Source of the DNA: Bosea sp. OAE506
GTDB lineage: Bacteria; Pseudomonadota; Alphaproteobacteria; Rhizobiales; Beijerinckiaceae
Reading direction: 5' to 3'
Length of the DNA: 64,000 bases
Assembly: GCF_040546595.1 (NCBI RefSeq)
Contig: NZ_JBEPOB010000001.1
Coordinates: 4,093,001 to 4,157,000 of the forward strand
Below are positions 45,749 to 53,871 of this stretch, piece by piece. A program made the translations under genes and the position numbers. How positions within the stretch are numbered: position 1 is the stretch's first letter; every line of letters starts with the position of its first letter. The notes below the pieces were generated by a model. It had not been told where the DNA came from. It made no database searches and was given only the letters and a program-made list of their open reading frames with translations.

Positions 45749-47466
45749 CACGGCGCGTCCTTCTGATCGGTGGAACCGGTGTGTTCGGCCGAAGGCTCGC
45801 GCGCCATCTTGCCGCGACCCCGGGTCTGGAGCTGCTGATCACCTCGCGTGACGCAGGCAAGGCCCGCACGCTGGCGAGCGCGATCACCCCCATTCCGGGG
45901 ACGACGATCTCCGGGCTGGGCTTCGACCATTGCCGCGAGCCGTCCAACGAGATCGCAAGGCTGGCGCCCTGGCTGGTAATCGACGCCTCCGGGCCGTTTC
46001 AGGGCGCCGGATACGAGGTTCCGCTTGCAGCCCTGTCGGCGGGGGCGCATGTCGTCGATCTCGCGGATGCGCGCGACTACATCCTCGGTTATGGCGCCGC
46101 GCTGGACGGGCTGGCGCGAGAACGTGGTCTGGTAGCCCTTGCTGGCGCGAGTTCGACGCCGGCGCTGTCGACCGCCGCCGTGGCCGCCCTCACGACGGGC
46201 TGGCAGCGCATCGACACCCTCGACATCGCCATCACGCCGGGCGGGCGCAGCGAGGTCGGCGAGGCGGTCATCGCCGCGATCCTGTCCTATGCCGGCCGAC
46301 TGATCCCGATCTGGCGCGAGGGCGCGCTTCAGGCCACGGATGGCTGGCTGGACAGCAGGCGCATCGCCATACCCGGTCTTGGCCGACGCCGCGTGGCGGC
46401 CGTGGAAACGGTTGACGCGCAATGGCTTGGACCGAGCCTGAACGTCCAATCCCGGGTAGCCTTCCGGGCCGGGCTCGAATCCCCGGTCGAGCAGTGGGGC
46501 ATCATGAGCCTGGCATGGCTGCGCCGTCACGGGGCGATCGGCAGACTCGATGCGCTGATCCCTGCCCTGCTGGCGGCCCGACGCATCACGCGCCTGCCGA
46601 CCTCGGATCGCGGTGGCATGCTGGTCACCGTCACGGGGCTCGATGCCCAGGGTCGGTTCCGGCGTTCGTGCTGGTCGCTGCTGGCCGAGCATGGCGACGG
46701 CCCGCATGTGCCGACGCTGCCGGCAGCCGCCGCACTTCAGGCCTTGCTCAACGGCCGACTGACACCCGGTGCCCGGCCCGCCATCGGGGTGCTGACACTG
46801 GCGGAGATCGAAGCCGAGTCGGCCCCCTATGCAATCACGACGCGCCGGGAGGAGGCGGTGCACGACCAGTCCATCGTCCGTCAGGCCCTCGGCGAGGCGG
46901 CGTTCGCGGCGCTCCCAGCCCCACTGACGGCATTCCACGCTCCAGAGGGGCCGCCGGTTTGGCACGGCCGTGCCTGCATCGAGGCCGGTTCGCATCCCCT
47001 CGCTCGATTGCTGCGATGGCTGATCGGCCTGCCGTCTGCGGCGTGGGACCTCCCTGTCACCGTGACCGTCGACCGCGTTACCGGTGCACAGGGCGAGGCG
47101 GAGGTCTGGACGCGGAATTTCGGCGGGTCACGCTTCAGCTCGCGCCTGTCGGTGGACGGTCGCGGCCGACTCGAGGAGGCGTTCGGGCCCATGCGGTTCG
47201 GGCTCGACGTTATGACAAGCGCGGACGGGCTCACGCTGGCCGTCTCGGGCGCCCGCTGCCTGGGCATCCCGCTTCCGCGCCTGCTGCTGCCCCGCTCGGA
47301 AGCGCGTGAGCATACCGACGACCAGGGCCGCTTCCGCTTCGACATCAGGCTGACGCTGCCTTTCGTCGGGCTGCTGACGCATTATCGGGGCTGGCTCGTG
47401 CCGGCCGGTGGTGCGGTTACTCAGCCGGAGCTGGCAGAGGCTTCCCCTCGTCCCTCGAGCGACTGA
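45745..47466 (+). CDS. Saccharopine-dehydrogenase-like protein with C-terminal DUF4166
   Basis: 573 residues. The N-terminal third is a Rossmann domain of the saccharopine-dehydrogenase type (VLLIGGTGVFGRRLARHLA, LVIDASGPFQGAGYEVPLAAL, HVVDLADARDYI). After a middle region (SSTPALSTAAVAALT, PVEQWGIMSLAWLRR) the C-terminal ~180 residues repeat the DUF4166 domain of the gene two upstream (FRSR-like GGSRFSSRLSVDGRGRLEEAFGPMRFGLDV, FDIRLTLPFVGLLTHYRGWL). A NAD(P)-dependent reaction on an unknown substrate is likely. The last 50 bases overlap the convergent RND transporter gene. Confidence 0.85.
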   Translation: MTRRVLLIGGTGVFGRRLARHLAATPGLELLITSRDAGKARTLASAITPIPGTTISGLGFDHCREPSNEIARLAPWLVIDASGPFQGAGYEVPLAALSAGAHVVDLADARDYILGYGAALDGLARERGLVALAGASSTPALSTAAVAALTTGWQRIDTLDIAITPGGRSEVGEAVIAAILSYAGRLIPIWREGALQATDGWLDSRRIAIPGLGRRRVAAVETVDAQWLGPSLNVQSRVAFRAGLESPVEQWGIMSLAWLRRHGAIGRLDALIPALLAARRITRLPTSDRGGMLVTVTGLDAQGRFRRSCWSLLAEHGDGPHVPTLPAAAALQALLNGRLTPGARPAIGVLTLAEIEAESAPYAITTRREEAVHDQSIVRQALGEAAFAALPAPLTAFHAPEGPPVWHGRACIEAGSHPLARLLRWLIGLPSAAWDLPVTVTVDRVTGAQGEAEVWTRNFGGSRFSSRLSVDGRGRLEEAFGPMRFGLDVMTSADGLTLAVSGARCLGIPLPRLLLPRSEAREHTDDQGRFRFDIRLTLPFVGLLTHYRGWLVPAGGAVTQPELAEASPRPSSD

Positions 47467-50400
47467 ACAGCCGCCCCAGCCCCTCCGACAGCCTGTCCAT
47501 GTAGATGAACAGCACCGGCGTGATGAACAGCGTCAGCACCTGGCTGATCATCAGCCCGCCGACGACGACGATGCCGAGCGGCTGGCGGAGTTCCGCGCTG
47601 GCGCCGGCGCCGAGCGCGATCGGCAGCGTGCCCATCAGCGCCGCGAGCGTCGTCATCAGGATCGGCCGGAAGCGCATGACGCAGGCCTGATGGATCGCTT
47701 CCTGCGCGCTCTTGCCCTCGCGCTTCAGCACCAGCGCAACGTCGATCATCATGATCGCGTTCTTCTTCACGATGCCGATCAGCATCAGGAGGCCGATGAT
47801 CGCGATGACCGAGAGGTCGAGGTCGAACAGGCGCAGCGCGCCGAGCGCCCCGATGGCCGCCGAGGGCAGCCCGGTCAGGATCGTCAGCGGGTGGATGAAG
47901 CTCTCATAGAGGATGCCGAGTACGATGTAGATCGTCAGGATCGCGCCCGCGATCAGCAGGCCCTGGTTGGCGAGCGAATCCTGGAAGGTCTTGGCGGTGC
48001 CGGCCAGCGTGGTCGAGAGCGAGGCGGGCAGGCCGATCTCCGCCTTCAGCGCCTCGATGCGCTTGACGCTGTCGCCGAGCGCCACGCCTGCCGGCAAATT
48101 GTAGGCGATCGTCACCGCCGGGAGCTGGCCGAGCTGGTTGACGGTGAGCTGGCCGGCACGGCGCTCGACATGGGCGAAGGCGCCCAGCGGCACCAGCGTG
48201 CCGTTGCCGGCGCGCACGCGGATCTGGTCAAGACGGTCGGGCGTCCAGCCGCCCTTGGGGTCGAACTCGACCACGACCTGATAGCTGTCGCCGGCGGTGT
48301 AGATGGTCGAGACCTGGCGGACGCCAAAGCCGGAATACAGAGTCGAACGAAGGACATCGGCGCCGATCTTCAACTGGTTTGCCTTGTCGCGATCGACCAC
48401 CAGCGTCGCCTCCAGCGCGTTGTTCTGGAGATCGGTGGTGACGTCGGCGAAGCTTCCGCGATCGCGGCCCATCGCATCGGCGAGGCGCACCGCCCAGTCG
48501 TTCATCAGGCCCTGGTCGAGCCCCTGCACGACGAGCTGGTACTGGCTCTTGGCGGCGCGCGCGCCGATGTTGAGGTTCTGCACCGGCGTCATGAAGACGT
48601 TGATGCCGGCGACGCGCGACAGATCGCGCCGCAGATCGGCCAGCACCGTCTGCAGCGCCGGGCGCTCGCCCTGCGGCTTCAGCTCGACGAAGAGGCGCCC
48701 GGCATTGAGCGCGCCGGCGCTGCCCGAGCTGCCGCCGACGGTCGACGCGACATGGGCGACATGCGGCGAGGCGCGGAAGACGCGGGCGACCTCGTCCTGC
48801 GCCTGCTTCATCGCGGTGAAGGAGATGTCCTGCCGCGCCTCGGTCGAGACCTGGAGCTGGCCGATGTCCTCCTGCGGGAAGAAGCCCTTGGGCGTCGTCT
48901 GGAGCAGCCAGATTGTCGCCGCCAGCGTGGCGAAGAAGGTCAGCAGGATCACCGGCTTGATGCGCAGGCACAGCACCAGCGCGCGGTCATAGCCCGCCAG
49001 CAGCACCGAGAAGCCGCGCTCCAGCGCGCGGCCGAAGGCGTTCTCCTCCTGCGCCGGCCCGTGATGCGACAGAAGCCGCGCGCAGAGCATCGGCGTCAGC
49101 GTCAGCGAGACGAAGGCCGAGGCCAGGATCGAGACCGTCACCACCACGGCGAACTCGTTGAAGATGCGGCCGATGACGCCGCCCATCAGCAGAACGGGGA
49201 TGAAGACCGCAACCAGCGAAAGTGAGATCGAGACGATGGTGAAGCCGATCTCGGAGGAGCCCTTCAGCGCGGCGTCGAAGGCCGAGAGACCGTCCTCCTC
49301 CATATGGCGGACGATGTTCTCAAGCATGACGATGGCATCGTCGACGACGAGGCCGACCGAGAGCGTCAGCCCGAGCAGCGAGATGTTGTCGATCGAGAAG
49401 CCGAAGGCATACATCGCCGCCAGCGTGCCGACGATCGAGATCGGCACCGCGACGGCGGGGATGAAGGTCGCCGCCAGCCGCCGCAGGAACAGGAAGATCA
49501 CCATCACCACCAGGGCGATGGTCAAAAGCAGGGTGAACTGGACGTCCTCGACCGCCTGGCGGATCGACTGCGAGCGGTCGTTGAGCAGCGAGAGCGAGGC
49601 GGCGGCCGGTAACTGCTCCTCGAAGGCCGGCAGCATCGCCTTGACCTTGTCGACCACCGCGACGGTGTTGGCATCGGGCTGGCGCTGGACGGCGAGCACG
49701 ACGGCGGGAATGCCGTCATAGGTGCTTGCGGTCTGCATGTTCTCGACGGAATCGATGACCTTGGCGACGTCGCCCAGCCGCACCGGGCGGCCGTTGCGGT
49801 TGGCGACGATGACGTTGGCGAACTGGGCGGCATTGGCGAGCTGGGTGCGGGCCTGGATGGTGAGCTGCTGGTTCGTGCTCTGCAGCGTGCCCACCGGGGT
49901 GTTGGCGTTGGTGGCGGTGATCGCGCTCTGCAACTCGTCGACGCCGATGCCGCGCGCGGCAAGTGCGACAGGGTCGATCTGGATCCGGACGGCGTATTTC
50001 TGGCTGCCGAAGATCTGCACCTGCGCGACGCCGTCCACGGTGGAGAGCGCGGGCGAGATCACCTGCTGGGCGAAGGCATCGAGCTGCGACAGCGGGATCA
50101 GGTCGCTCTTCAGCGCCAGCAGGACGATCGGCGCATCGGCCGGGTTCACCTTCCGGTAGCTCGGCGGCGTCGTCATCTCGAGCGGCAGCTGCTTCTGGGC
50201 GCGGGCGATGGCGGCCTGCACGTCGGCGGCGGCCGCGTCGATGTTGCGGTTGAGGACGAACTGGATCGCGATCGAGGTTGAGCCCTGGGCGTTCGTCGTT
50301 GCGATCGAGTCGATGCCGGCGATGGTGGCGAACTGCTTGATCAGCGGCGTCGCCACCGAGGTCGCCATCGTGTCGGGCGAGGCGCCGGGCAGCTGGGCGG

Positions 50401-50542
50401 AGACGTTGACGACCGGAAACTCGGCCCGCGGCAGCGCGGCCACCGGCAGGAAGCGCCAGGCGAAGAGGCCCGCCATGACGAGCGAGGCCGACATCAGGAT
50501 GGTCGCGACCGGATGGCGGATGCAGAAGGCGGAGAGGCTCAT
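47417..50542 (-). CDS. RND efflux pump, inner-membrane permease (MdtB/MdtC-like)
   Basis: 1041 residues, the usual HAE1-type RND length, with 12 transmembrane helices around two large periplasmic loops. Proton-relay acidic residues appear in GLVVDDAIVMLENIVRH; other signatures are FRFLPVAALPRAEFPVVNVSAQLPGASPDTM, GFFPQEDIGQL, LMLIGIVKKNAIMMIDVAL and MTTLAALMGTLPIALG. Extrudes drugs or toxic metabolites using proton motive force with the adaptor encoded upstream and an outer-membrane channel encoded elsewhere. Overlaps the adaptor gene by four bases. Confidence 0.95.
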   Translation of the reverse strand: MSLSAFCIRHPVATILMSASLVMAGLFAWRFLPVAALPRAEFPVVNVSAQLPGASPDTMATSVATPLIKQFATIAGIDSIATTNAQGSTSIAIQFVLNRNIDAAAADVQAAIARAQKQLPLEMTTPPSYRKVNPADAPIVLLALKSDLIPLSQLDAFAQQVISPALSTVDGVAQVQIFGSQKYAVRIQIDPVALAARGIGVDELQSAITATNANTPVGTLQSTNQQLTIQARTQLANAAQFANVIVANRNGRPVRLGDVAKVIDSVENMQTASTYDGIPAVVLAVQRQPDANTVAVVDKVKAMLPAFEEQLPAAASLSLLNDRSQSIRQAVEDVQFTLLLTIALVVMVIFLFLRRLAATFIPAVAVPISIVGTLAAMYAFGFSIDNISLLGLTLSVGLVVDDAIVMLENIVRHMEEDGLSAFDAALKGSSEIGFTIVSISLSLVAVFIPVLLMGGVIGRIFNEFAVVVTVSILASAFVSLTLTPMLCARLLSHHGPAQEENAFGRALERGFSVLLAGYDRALVLCLRIKPVILLTFFATLAATIWLLQTTPKGFFPQEDIGQLQVSTEARQDISFTAMKQAQDEVARVFRASPHVAHVASTVGGSSGSAGALNAGRLFVELKPQGERPALQTVLADLRRDLSRVAGINVFMTPVQNLNIGARAAKSQYQLVVQGLDQGLMNDWAVRLADAMGRDRGSFADVTTDLQNNALEATLVVDRDKANQLKIGADVLRSTLYSGFGVRQVSTIYTAGDSYQVVVEFDPKGGWTPDRLDQIRVRAGNGTLVPLGAFAHVERRAGQLTVNQLGQLPAVTIAYNLPAGVALGDSVKRIEALKAEIGLPASLSTTLAGTAKTFQDSLANQGLLIAGAILTIYIVLGILYESFIHPLTILTGLPSAAIGALGALRLFDLDLSVIAIIGLLMLIGIVKKNAIMMIDVALVLKREGKSAQEAIHQACVMRFRPILMTTLAALMGTLPIALGAGASAELRQPLGIVVVGGLMISQVLTLFITPVLFIYMDRLSEGLGRLFSRSRDEGKPLPAPAE

Positions 50543-51750
50543 GAGCGGTCTCCCTGGGCGACAGGGGCCGGCTTCGGCGCGGCCGGCGGGGTCTGCGGCG
50601 GCTGCGGCTCACGGAAGCGGGCGCCCTCCTTCAGCCGCTGCTGGCCGTCGACGACGACGCGCTCGCCGGGCTCGACGCCGGCGGTCAGCGCCGTGCGGTC
50701 GCCGTCGGCGAGGGCGACGGTGACCGGGCGCAGCGAGACGGTCTGGTCCGGCCCGGCGACGAAGACATAAGGCCCCTTCTGCCCGGCCTGGACCGCGACG
50801 GTGGGCACCACGACGACGTCCTTCAGCGTGTCGGCGGCGATCTCGACATCGACGAATTGGCCGGGCCAGAGCGAGAGATCGTCATTGGCGAAGAGCGCCT
50901 TGGCGGTGATCGTGCCGGAGCTCATGTCGACCGCGGAATCGACGAAGTTGAGCGTGCCCGTCGCGGCCGGGCGGCCGCTGTCAGGGATGCGCGCGCTGAC
51001 GGCGACCGGCCGGCCCGAGGCGAGCGCGCCCTGCAACACCGGGAGATCCCGCTCCGGCAGGGCGAAGCCGACGCGCAGCGGCTTCATCTGCGTGATCGTC
51101 ACCAAACTGGCGCCGGAGGTGCCAGCGGCGACAAGATTGCCCGGCGTCACCTGCACCGCGCCGGCCCGCCCGTCGATCGGCGCGGTGATGCGGGCGTAGC
51201 CCAGTTTCAGCCGGTCGGCCTCCAGCGCCGCCTTGTCGGCGAGGATGGTGGCGGCGGAAGAGCGTTCGTCGGCAGTCGCCTGGTCGAGCGCCTGCTGGGT
51301 GCCGGCATTGCGCGCCAAGAGCTGCTGATAGCGCGCCAGATCGCCCTCGGTACGCTTGTGGGTCGCCTCGTCGCGGGCGATGGCGGCTTCGTCCCTGTCG
51401 ATCTGGGCCCGGATGTCGCGATCGTCGAGGCTGAAGAGCAGATCACCCTTGCGGACGAACTGGCCGTCGACGACGTGCTGCTCGACGATCTGGCTGTCGA
51501 TGCGCGACTTGATGACGACGCTGGCCGGGGTCTCGACGAAGCCGATGGCGCGCTTGCGCACCGGCATGTCGGCCCGCTCGGCCATGGCGGTCACCACCGC
51601 CGCGGCCGCGCCGTCACCGCCCCGTCCGGCGCGGGCACTGCGGGCGCCCTCAGTCGGATCGACCGCGCCGCGCGAGGTGGCGAGCCAATGGCCGCCGGCG
51701 AGCCCGACCGCAGCGAGGCCGGCGATGGCGAGGATGGTCTTGCGCTTCAT
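50539..51750 (-). CDS. RND efflux pump, periplasmic adaptor (MFP)
   Basis: 403 residues: one N-terminal membrane anchor (TILAIAGLAAVGLAGGHWLA), barrel-sandwich/lipoyl halves (VVIKSRIDSQIVEQHVVDGQFVRKGDLLFSLDDRDI and ITAPIDGRAGAVQVTPGNLVAAG) flanking a ~70-residue coiled-coil hairpin (IDRDEAAIARDEATHKRTEGDLARYQQLL), a beta-barrel domain and a proline-rich tail. Joins the RND permease to an outer-membrane channel. Overlaps the permease gene by four bases and lies 17 bases after marR, making a marR-adaptor-permease operon. Confidence 0.94.
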   Translation of the reverse strand: MKRKTILAIAGLAAVGLAGGHWLATSRGAVDPTEGARSARAGRGGDGAAAAVVTAMAERADMPVRKRAIGFVETPASVVIKSRIDSQIVEQHVVDGQFVRKGDLLFSLDDRDIRAQIDRDEAAIARDEATHKRTEGDLARYQQLLARNAGTQQALDQATADERSSAATILADKAALEADRLKLGYARITAPIDGRAGAVQVTPGNLVAAGTSGASLVTITQMKPLRVGFALPERDLPVLQGALASGRPVAVSARIPDSGRPAATGTLNFVDSAVDMSSGTITAKALFANDDLSLWPGQFVDVEIAADTLKDVVVVPTVAVQAGQKGPYVFVAGPDQTVSLRPVTVALADGDRTALTAGVEPGERVVVDGQQRLKEGARFREPQPPQTPPAAPKPAPVAQGDRS

Positions 51751-51767
51751 CGATCAGCTCCGGTCAA

Positions 51768-52256
51768 TCAGGCTGCGCCGGCGGTGGCGGCGGTCGGAAC
51801 GGCGTATCCGGCCTGGCGTTCACGCCGGCCGTCGCGGATGCGGGTGCGGATGGTGGCCAGCGTGTCGAGCGTGGCGCGCAGGGCCTCGTCCTCAACATCC
51901 CCCAGCAGTTCGCCGGCGATCTCGGTGCGCAGCGAATCCAGTCCCTCGACCAACGCCCGGCCCTGGGGCGTGAGGTAGAGCAGATGGGCGCGGCGGTCGG
52001 CCGGATCGGCCCGACGCTCGACCATCCCCTGCCCCTCGAGCCGGTCGATCAGCCGCGCCACCGAGATCGGCTGCATGTCGAGCTGCTCGGCCATCGCGAC
52101 CTGGTTCTGGCCCTCGCGGCGGCGCAGCCGCGACAGCACACCCCATTGGGCGCGGGTGGTGCCGTGCTCGCGGGCACGCTGGTCGACATGGGTGCGCATC
52201 AGCCGCGCCGTCTCGACCATCTGGAACATCAGCTCGCGCCGAAGGGGCCGCTCCAT
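51768..52256 (-). CDS. MarR-family transcriptional repressor
   Basis: 162 residues with a MarR winged helix: RAREHGTTRAQWGVLSRLRRREGQNQVAMAEQLDMQPISVARLIDRLEGQGMVERRADPADRRAHLLYLTPQGRALV, including the D-R-R of the wing. Predicted to repress the downstream efflux genes until a ligand binds. AAGGAG precedes the ATG, and a perfect palindrome lies 14 bases before the start codon. Confidence 0.93.
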   Translation of the reverse strand: MERPLRRELMFQMVETARLMRTHVDQRAREHGTTRAQWGVLSRLRRREGQNQVAMAEQLDMQPISVARLIDRLEGQGMVERRADPADRRAHLLYLTPQGRALVEGLDSLRTEIAGELLGDVEDEALRATLDTLATIRTRIRDGRRERQAGYAVPTAATAGAA

Positions 52257-52269
52257 CGCAGTCTCCTTA

Positions 52270-52287
52270 TGATAAGCAGGCTTATCA
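52270..52287. promoter_or_regulatory. Perfect palindrome in front of marR (candidate operator)
   Basis: TGATAAGC-AG-GCTTATCA, two perfect 8-bp arms with a 2-base centre, the size of a typical MarR dimer site. Placed between marR and the divergent Old Yellow Enzyme gene, close to the marR ribosome-binding site, so it would autoregulate marR and its efflux operon and might also reach the divergent gene. Confidence 0.65.
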
Positions 52288-52411
52288 GTTGCTGCGATTG
52301 CGGCGGAAGCGGGGCGCCTCTTCGCATCCGCACAATCTCTTGATGCGCGCCTGCGGCAGTGGCAGCCGGCACGCCGGGCGCCTATACCGGGTTCGCCTCA
52401 GGAGACCCGTG

Positions 52412-53503
52412 ATGAGCCAGCTCTTCAGCCCCTTCCAAATCGGCGGCTTGACCCTCGCCAACCGCATCGTCATCGCGCCGATGTGCCAGTATTCGGCCGA
52501 GAACGGCCACACGACCGACTGGCACACGATCCATCTCGGCAATCTGTCGCATTCGGGCGCCGGCCTGCTGATCATCGAGGCGACGGCGGTCGAGCCGGCC
52601 GGGCGCATCAGCCCGCAGGATGTAGGGCTCTGGGACGACGGGACGGAGGCCGCGCTGGCCAGGACGCTGAAGGCCGTGCGCGCTCATTCCGAGATGCCGA
52701 TCGCGATCCAGCTCGCCCATGCCGGGCGCAAAGCCTCCGTGGCGCAGCCTTGGCATGGCGGCGGCCAGCTCGCGCTGGATGCCGGCGGCTGGGAGACGCG
52801 CGCCCCCTCCCCGGTCGCCTTCGACGGCCATGCGCGCCAGCCGCGCGCGCTGACGAGCGACGACGTCGCGCGGCTCTGCGAGCAGTTCGCGGAAGCGGCC
52901 CGGCGCTCGGTGAGGCTCGGCTTCGCCGCGATCGAGCTGCATGCCGCACATGGCTATCTGATGCACCAGTTCCTCTCGCCGCTGTCCAACAAGCGCGAGG
53001 ATGAATTCGGCGGGTCGCTGGAGAACCGGATGCGCTTCCCGCTCGCCGCCTTCGAGGCGGTGAAGGCCGTGGTTCCGGCGGGTTATCCCGTCGGCGTTCG
53101 GCTCTCGGCGACGGACTGGGTGCCGGGTGGCTGGGACCTGGAGCAGTCGATCGCCTTTTCGCAAGCGCTGAAGGCGCGCGGGGCCGATTTCATCCATGTC
53201 TCCAGCGGCGGCAATTCCGGCGCGCAGCAGATCCCACTCGGCCCGAACTACCAGGTGCCCTTCGCGCGGGCGGTGAAGCTGGCGACCGGGCTGCCGACCA
53301 TCGCGGTCGGGCTGATCACCGAGGCTGAGCAGGCGGAGGCGATCGTCGGCACGGGCGACGCCGATCTCGTCGGCATTGCGCGCGGCATTCTCTACGATCC
53401 GCGCTGGCCCTGGCATGCCGCCGCTCAGCTCGGCGCCACGGTCAAGGTGCCCAACCAGTATCTCCGCTCGCAGCCGCGGCAGTTCAAGACGTTGTTCGGC
53501 TGA
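52412..53503 (+). CDS. Old Yellow Enzyme (YqjM-type NADPH:flavin oxidoreductase)
   Basis: 363 residues of the OYE TIM barrel: ANRIVIAPMCQYSAENG with Cys25, the regulatory cysteine of the thermophilic-like/YqjM class; IQLAHAGRKAS; ELHAAHGYLMHQFLSPLSNKREDEFGGSLENRMRF with the His pair that binds substrate carbonyls; and the FMN phosphate loop GLITEAEQAEAIVGTGDADLVGIARGILYDP. Reduces activated C=C bonds of enones and similar electrophiles. CAGGAGACC precedes the ATG. Divergent from marR, so it may be co-induced with efflux by the same electrophilic compounds (inference). Confidence 0.93.
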   Translation: MSQLFSPFQIGGLTLANRIVIAPMCQYSAENGHTTDWHTIHLGNLSHSGAGLLIIEATAVEPAGRISPQDVGLWDDGTEAALARTLKAVRAHSEMPIAIQLAHAGRKASVAQPWHGGGQLALDAGGWETRAPSPVAFDGHARQPRALTSDDVARLCEQFAEAARRSVRLGFAAIELHAAHGYLMHQFLSPLSNKREDEFGGSLENRMRFPLAAFEAVKAVVPAGYPVGVRLSATDWVPGGWDLEQSIAFSQALKARGADFIHVSSGGNSGAQQIPLGPNYQVPFARAVKLATGLPTIAVGLITEAEQAEAIVGTGDADLVGIARGILYDPRWPWHAAAQLGATVKVPNQYLRSQPRQFKTLFG

Positions 53504-53510
53504 GGCGCGC

Positions 53511-53789
53511 TCAGCCGTAGCGGTAGGAGCTGACCACGATGCGCTTCCAGCCGAAGGACGCCATGCAGGCGGCATAGGTCTGGTGGTAGGCGGGCTCGCC
53601 GCCTTGGGCCCAGATGTCGGCGGCCGCCGCGCGTTTGGCCGCCGCCGCCCGGCCGAGGCAGGTCGCATCGGCCTCGCTCGAGGGGACGACAGGCTGTCCC
53701 GCCAGGGGTTGAAAACCATAGGTCGGGATGGTGCCCTGGCAGGCGCACAGGAACAGCAGACCGGCACATGCCGAAGCCTTGACCGCCAT
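53511..53789 (-). CDS. Small predicted lipoprotein
   Basis: 92 residues starting MAVKASACAGLLFLCACQG: a short basic N-terminus, a hydrophobic stretch and a lipobox-like L-C-A-C, so the Cys at about position 18 should be lipidated. The mature part has two more cysteines (ATCLGRAAAAKRAAA, YAACMASFGWKR), possibly a disulfide. GGAG precedes ATG 53789 by ten bases; the longer start at 53873 has none. Convergent with the OYE gene and divergent from the carboxypeptidase gene. No known function. Confidence 0.7.
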   Translation of the reverse strand: MAVKASACAGLLFLCACQGTIPTYGFQPLAGQPVVPSSEADATCLGRAAAAKRAAAADIWAQGGEPAYHQTYAACMASFGWKRIVVSSYRYG

Positions 53790-53871
53790 GGGGTTCACGC
53801 TCCAGCGCCTCATCAGATGACAAATGCTAGCTGCACCCGTGGCGGCCCGCAATCGAGACCGAGGACACGCC

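Noticed and set aside
47408..49225. 605-codon open frame antisense to the RND permease
   Set aside because: Composition of a shadow frame (Asp/Arg/Gln runs) and no family pattern.
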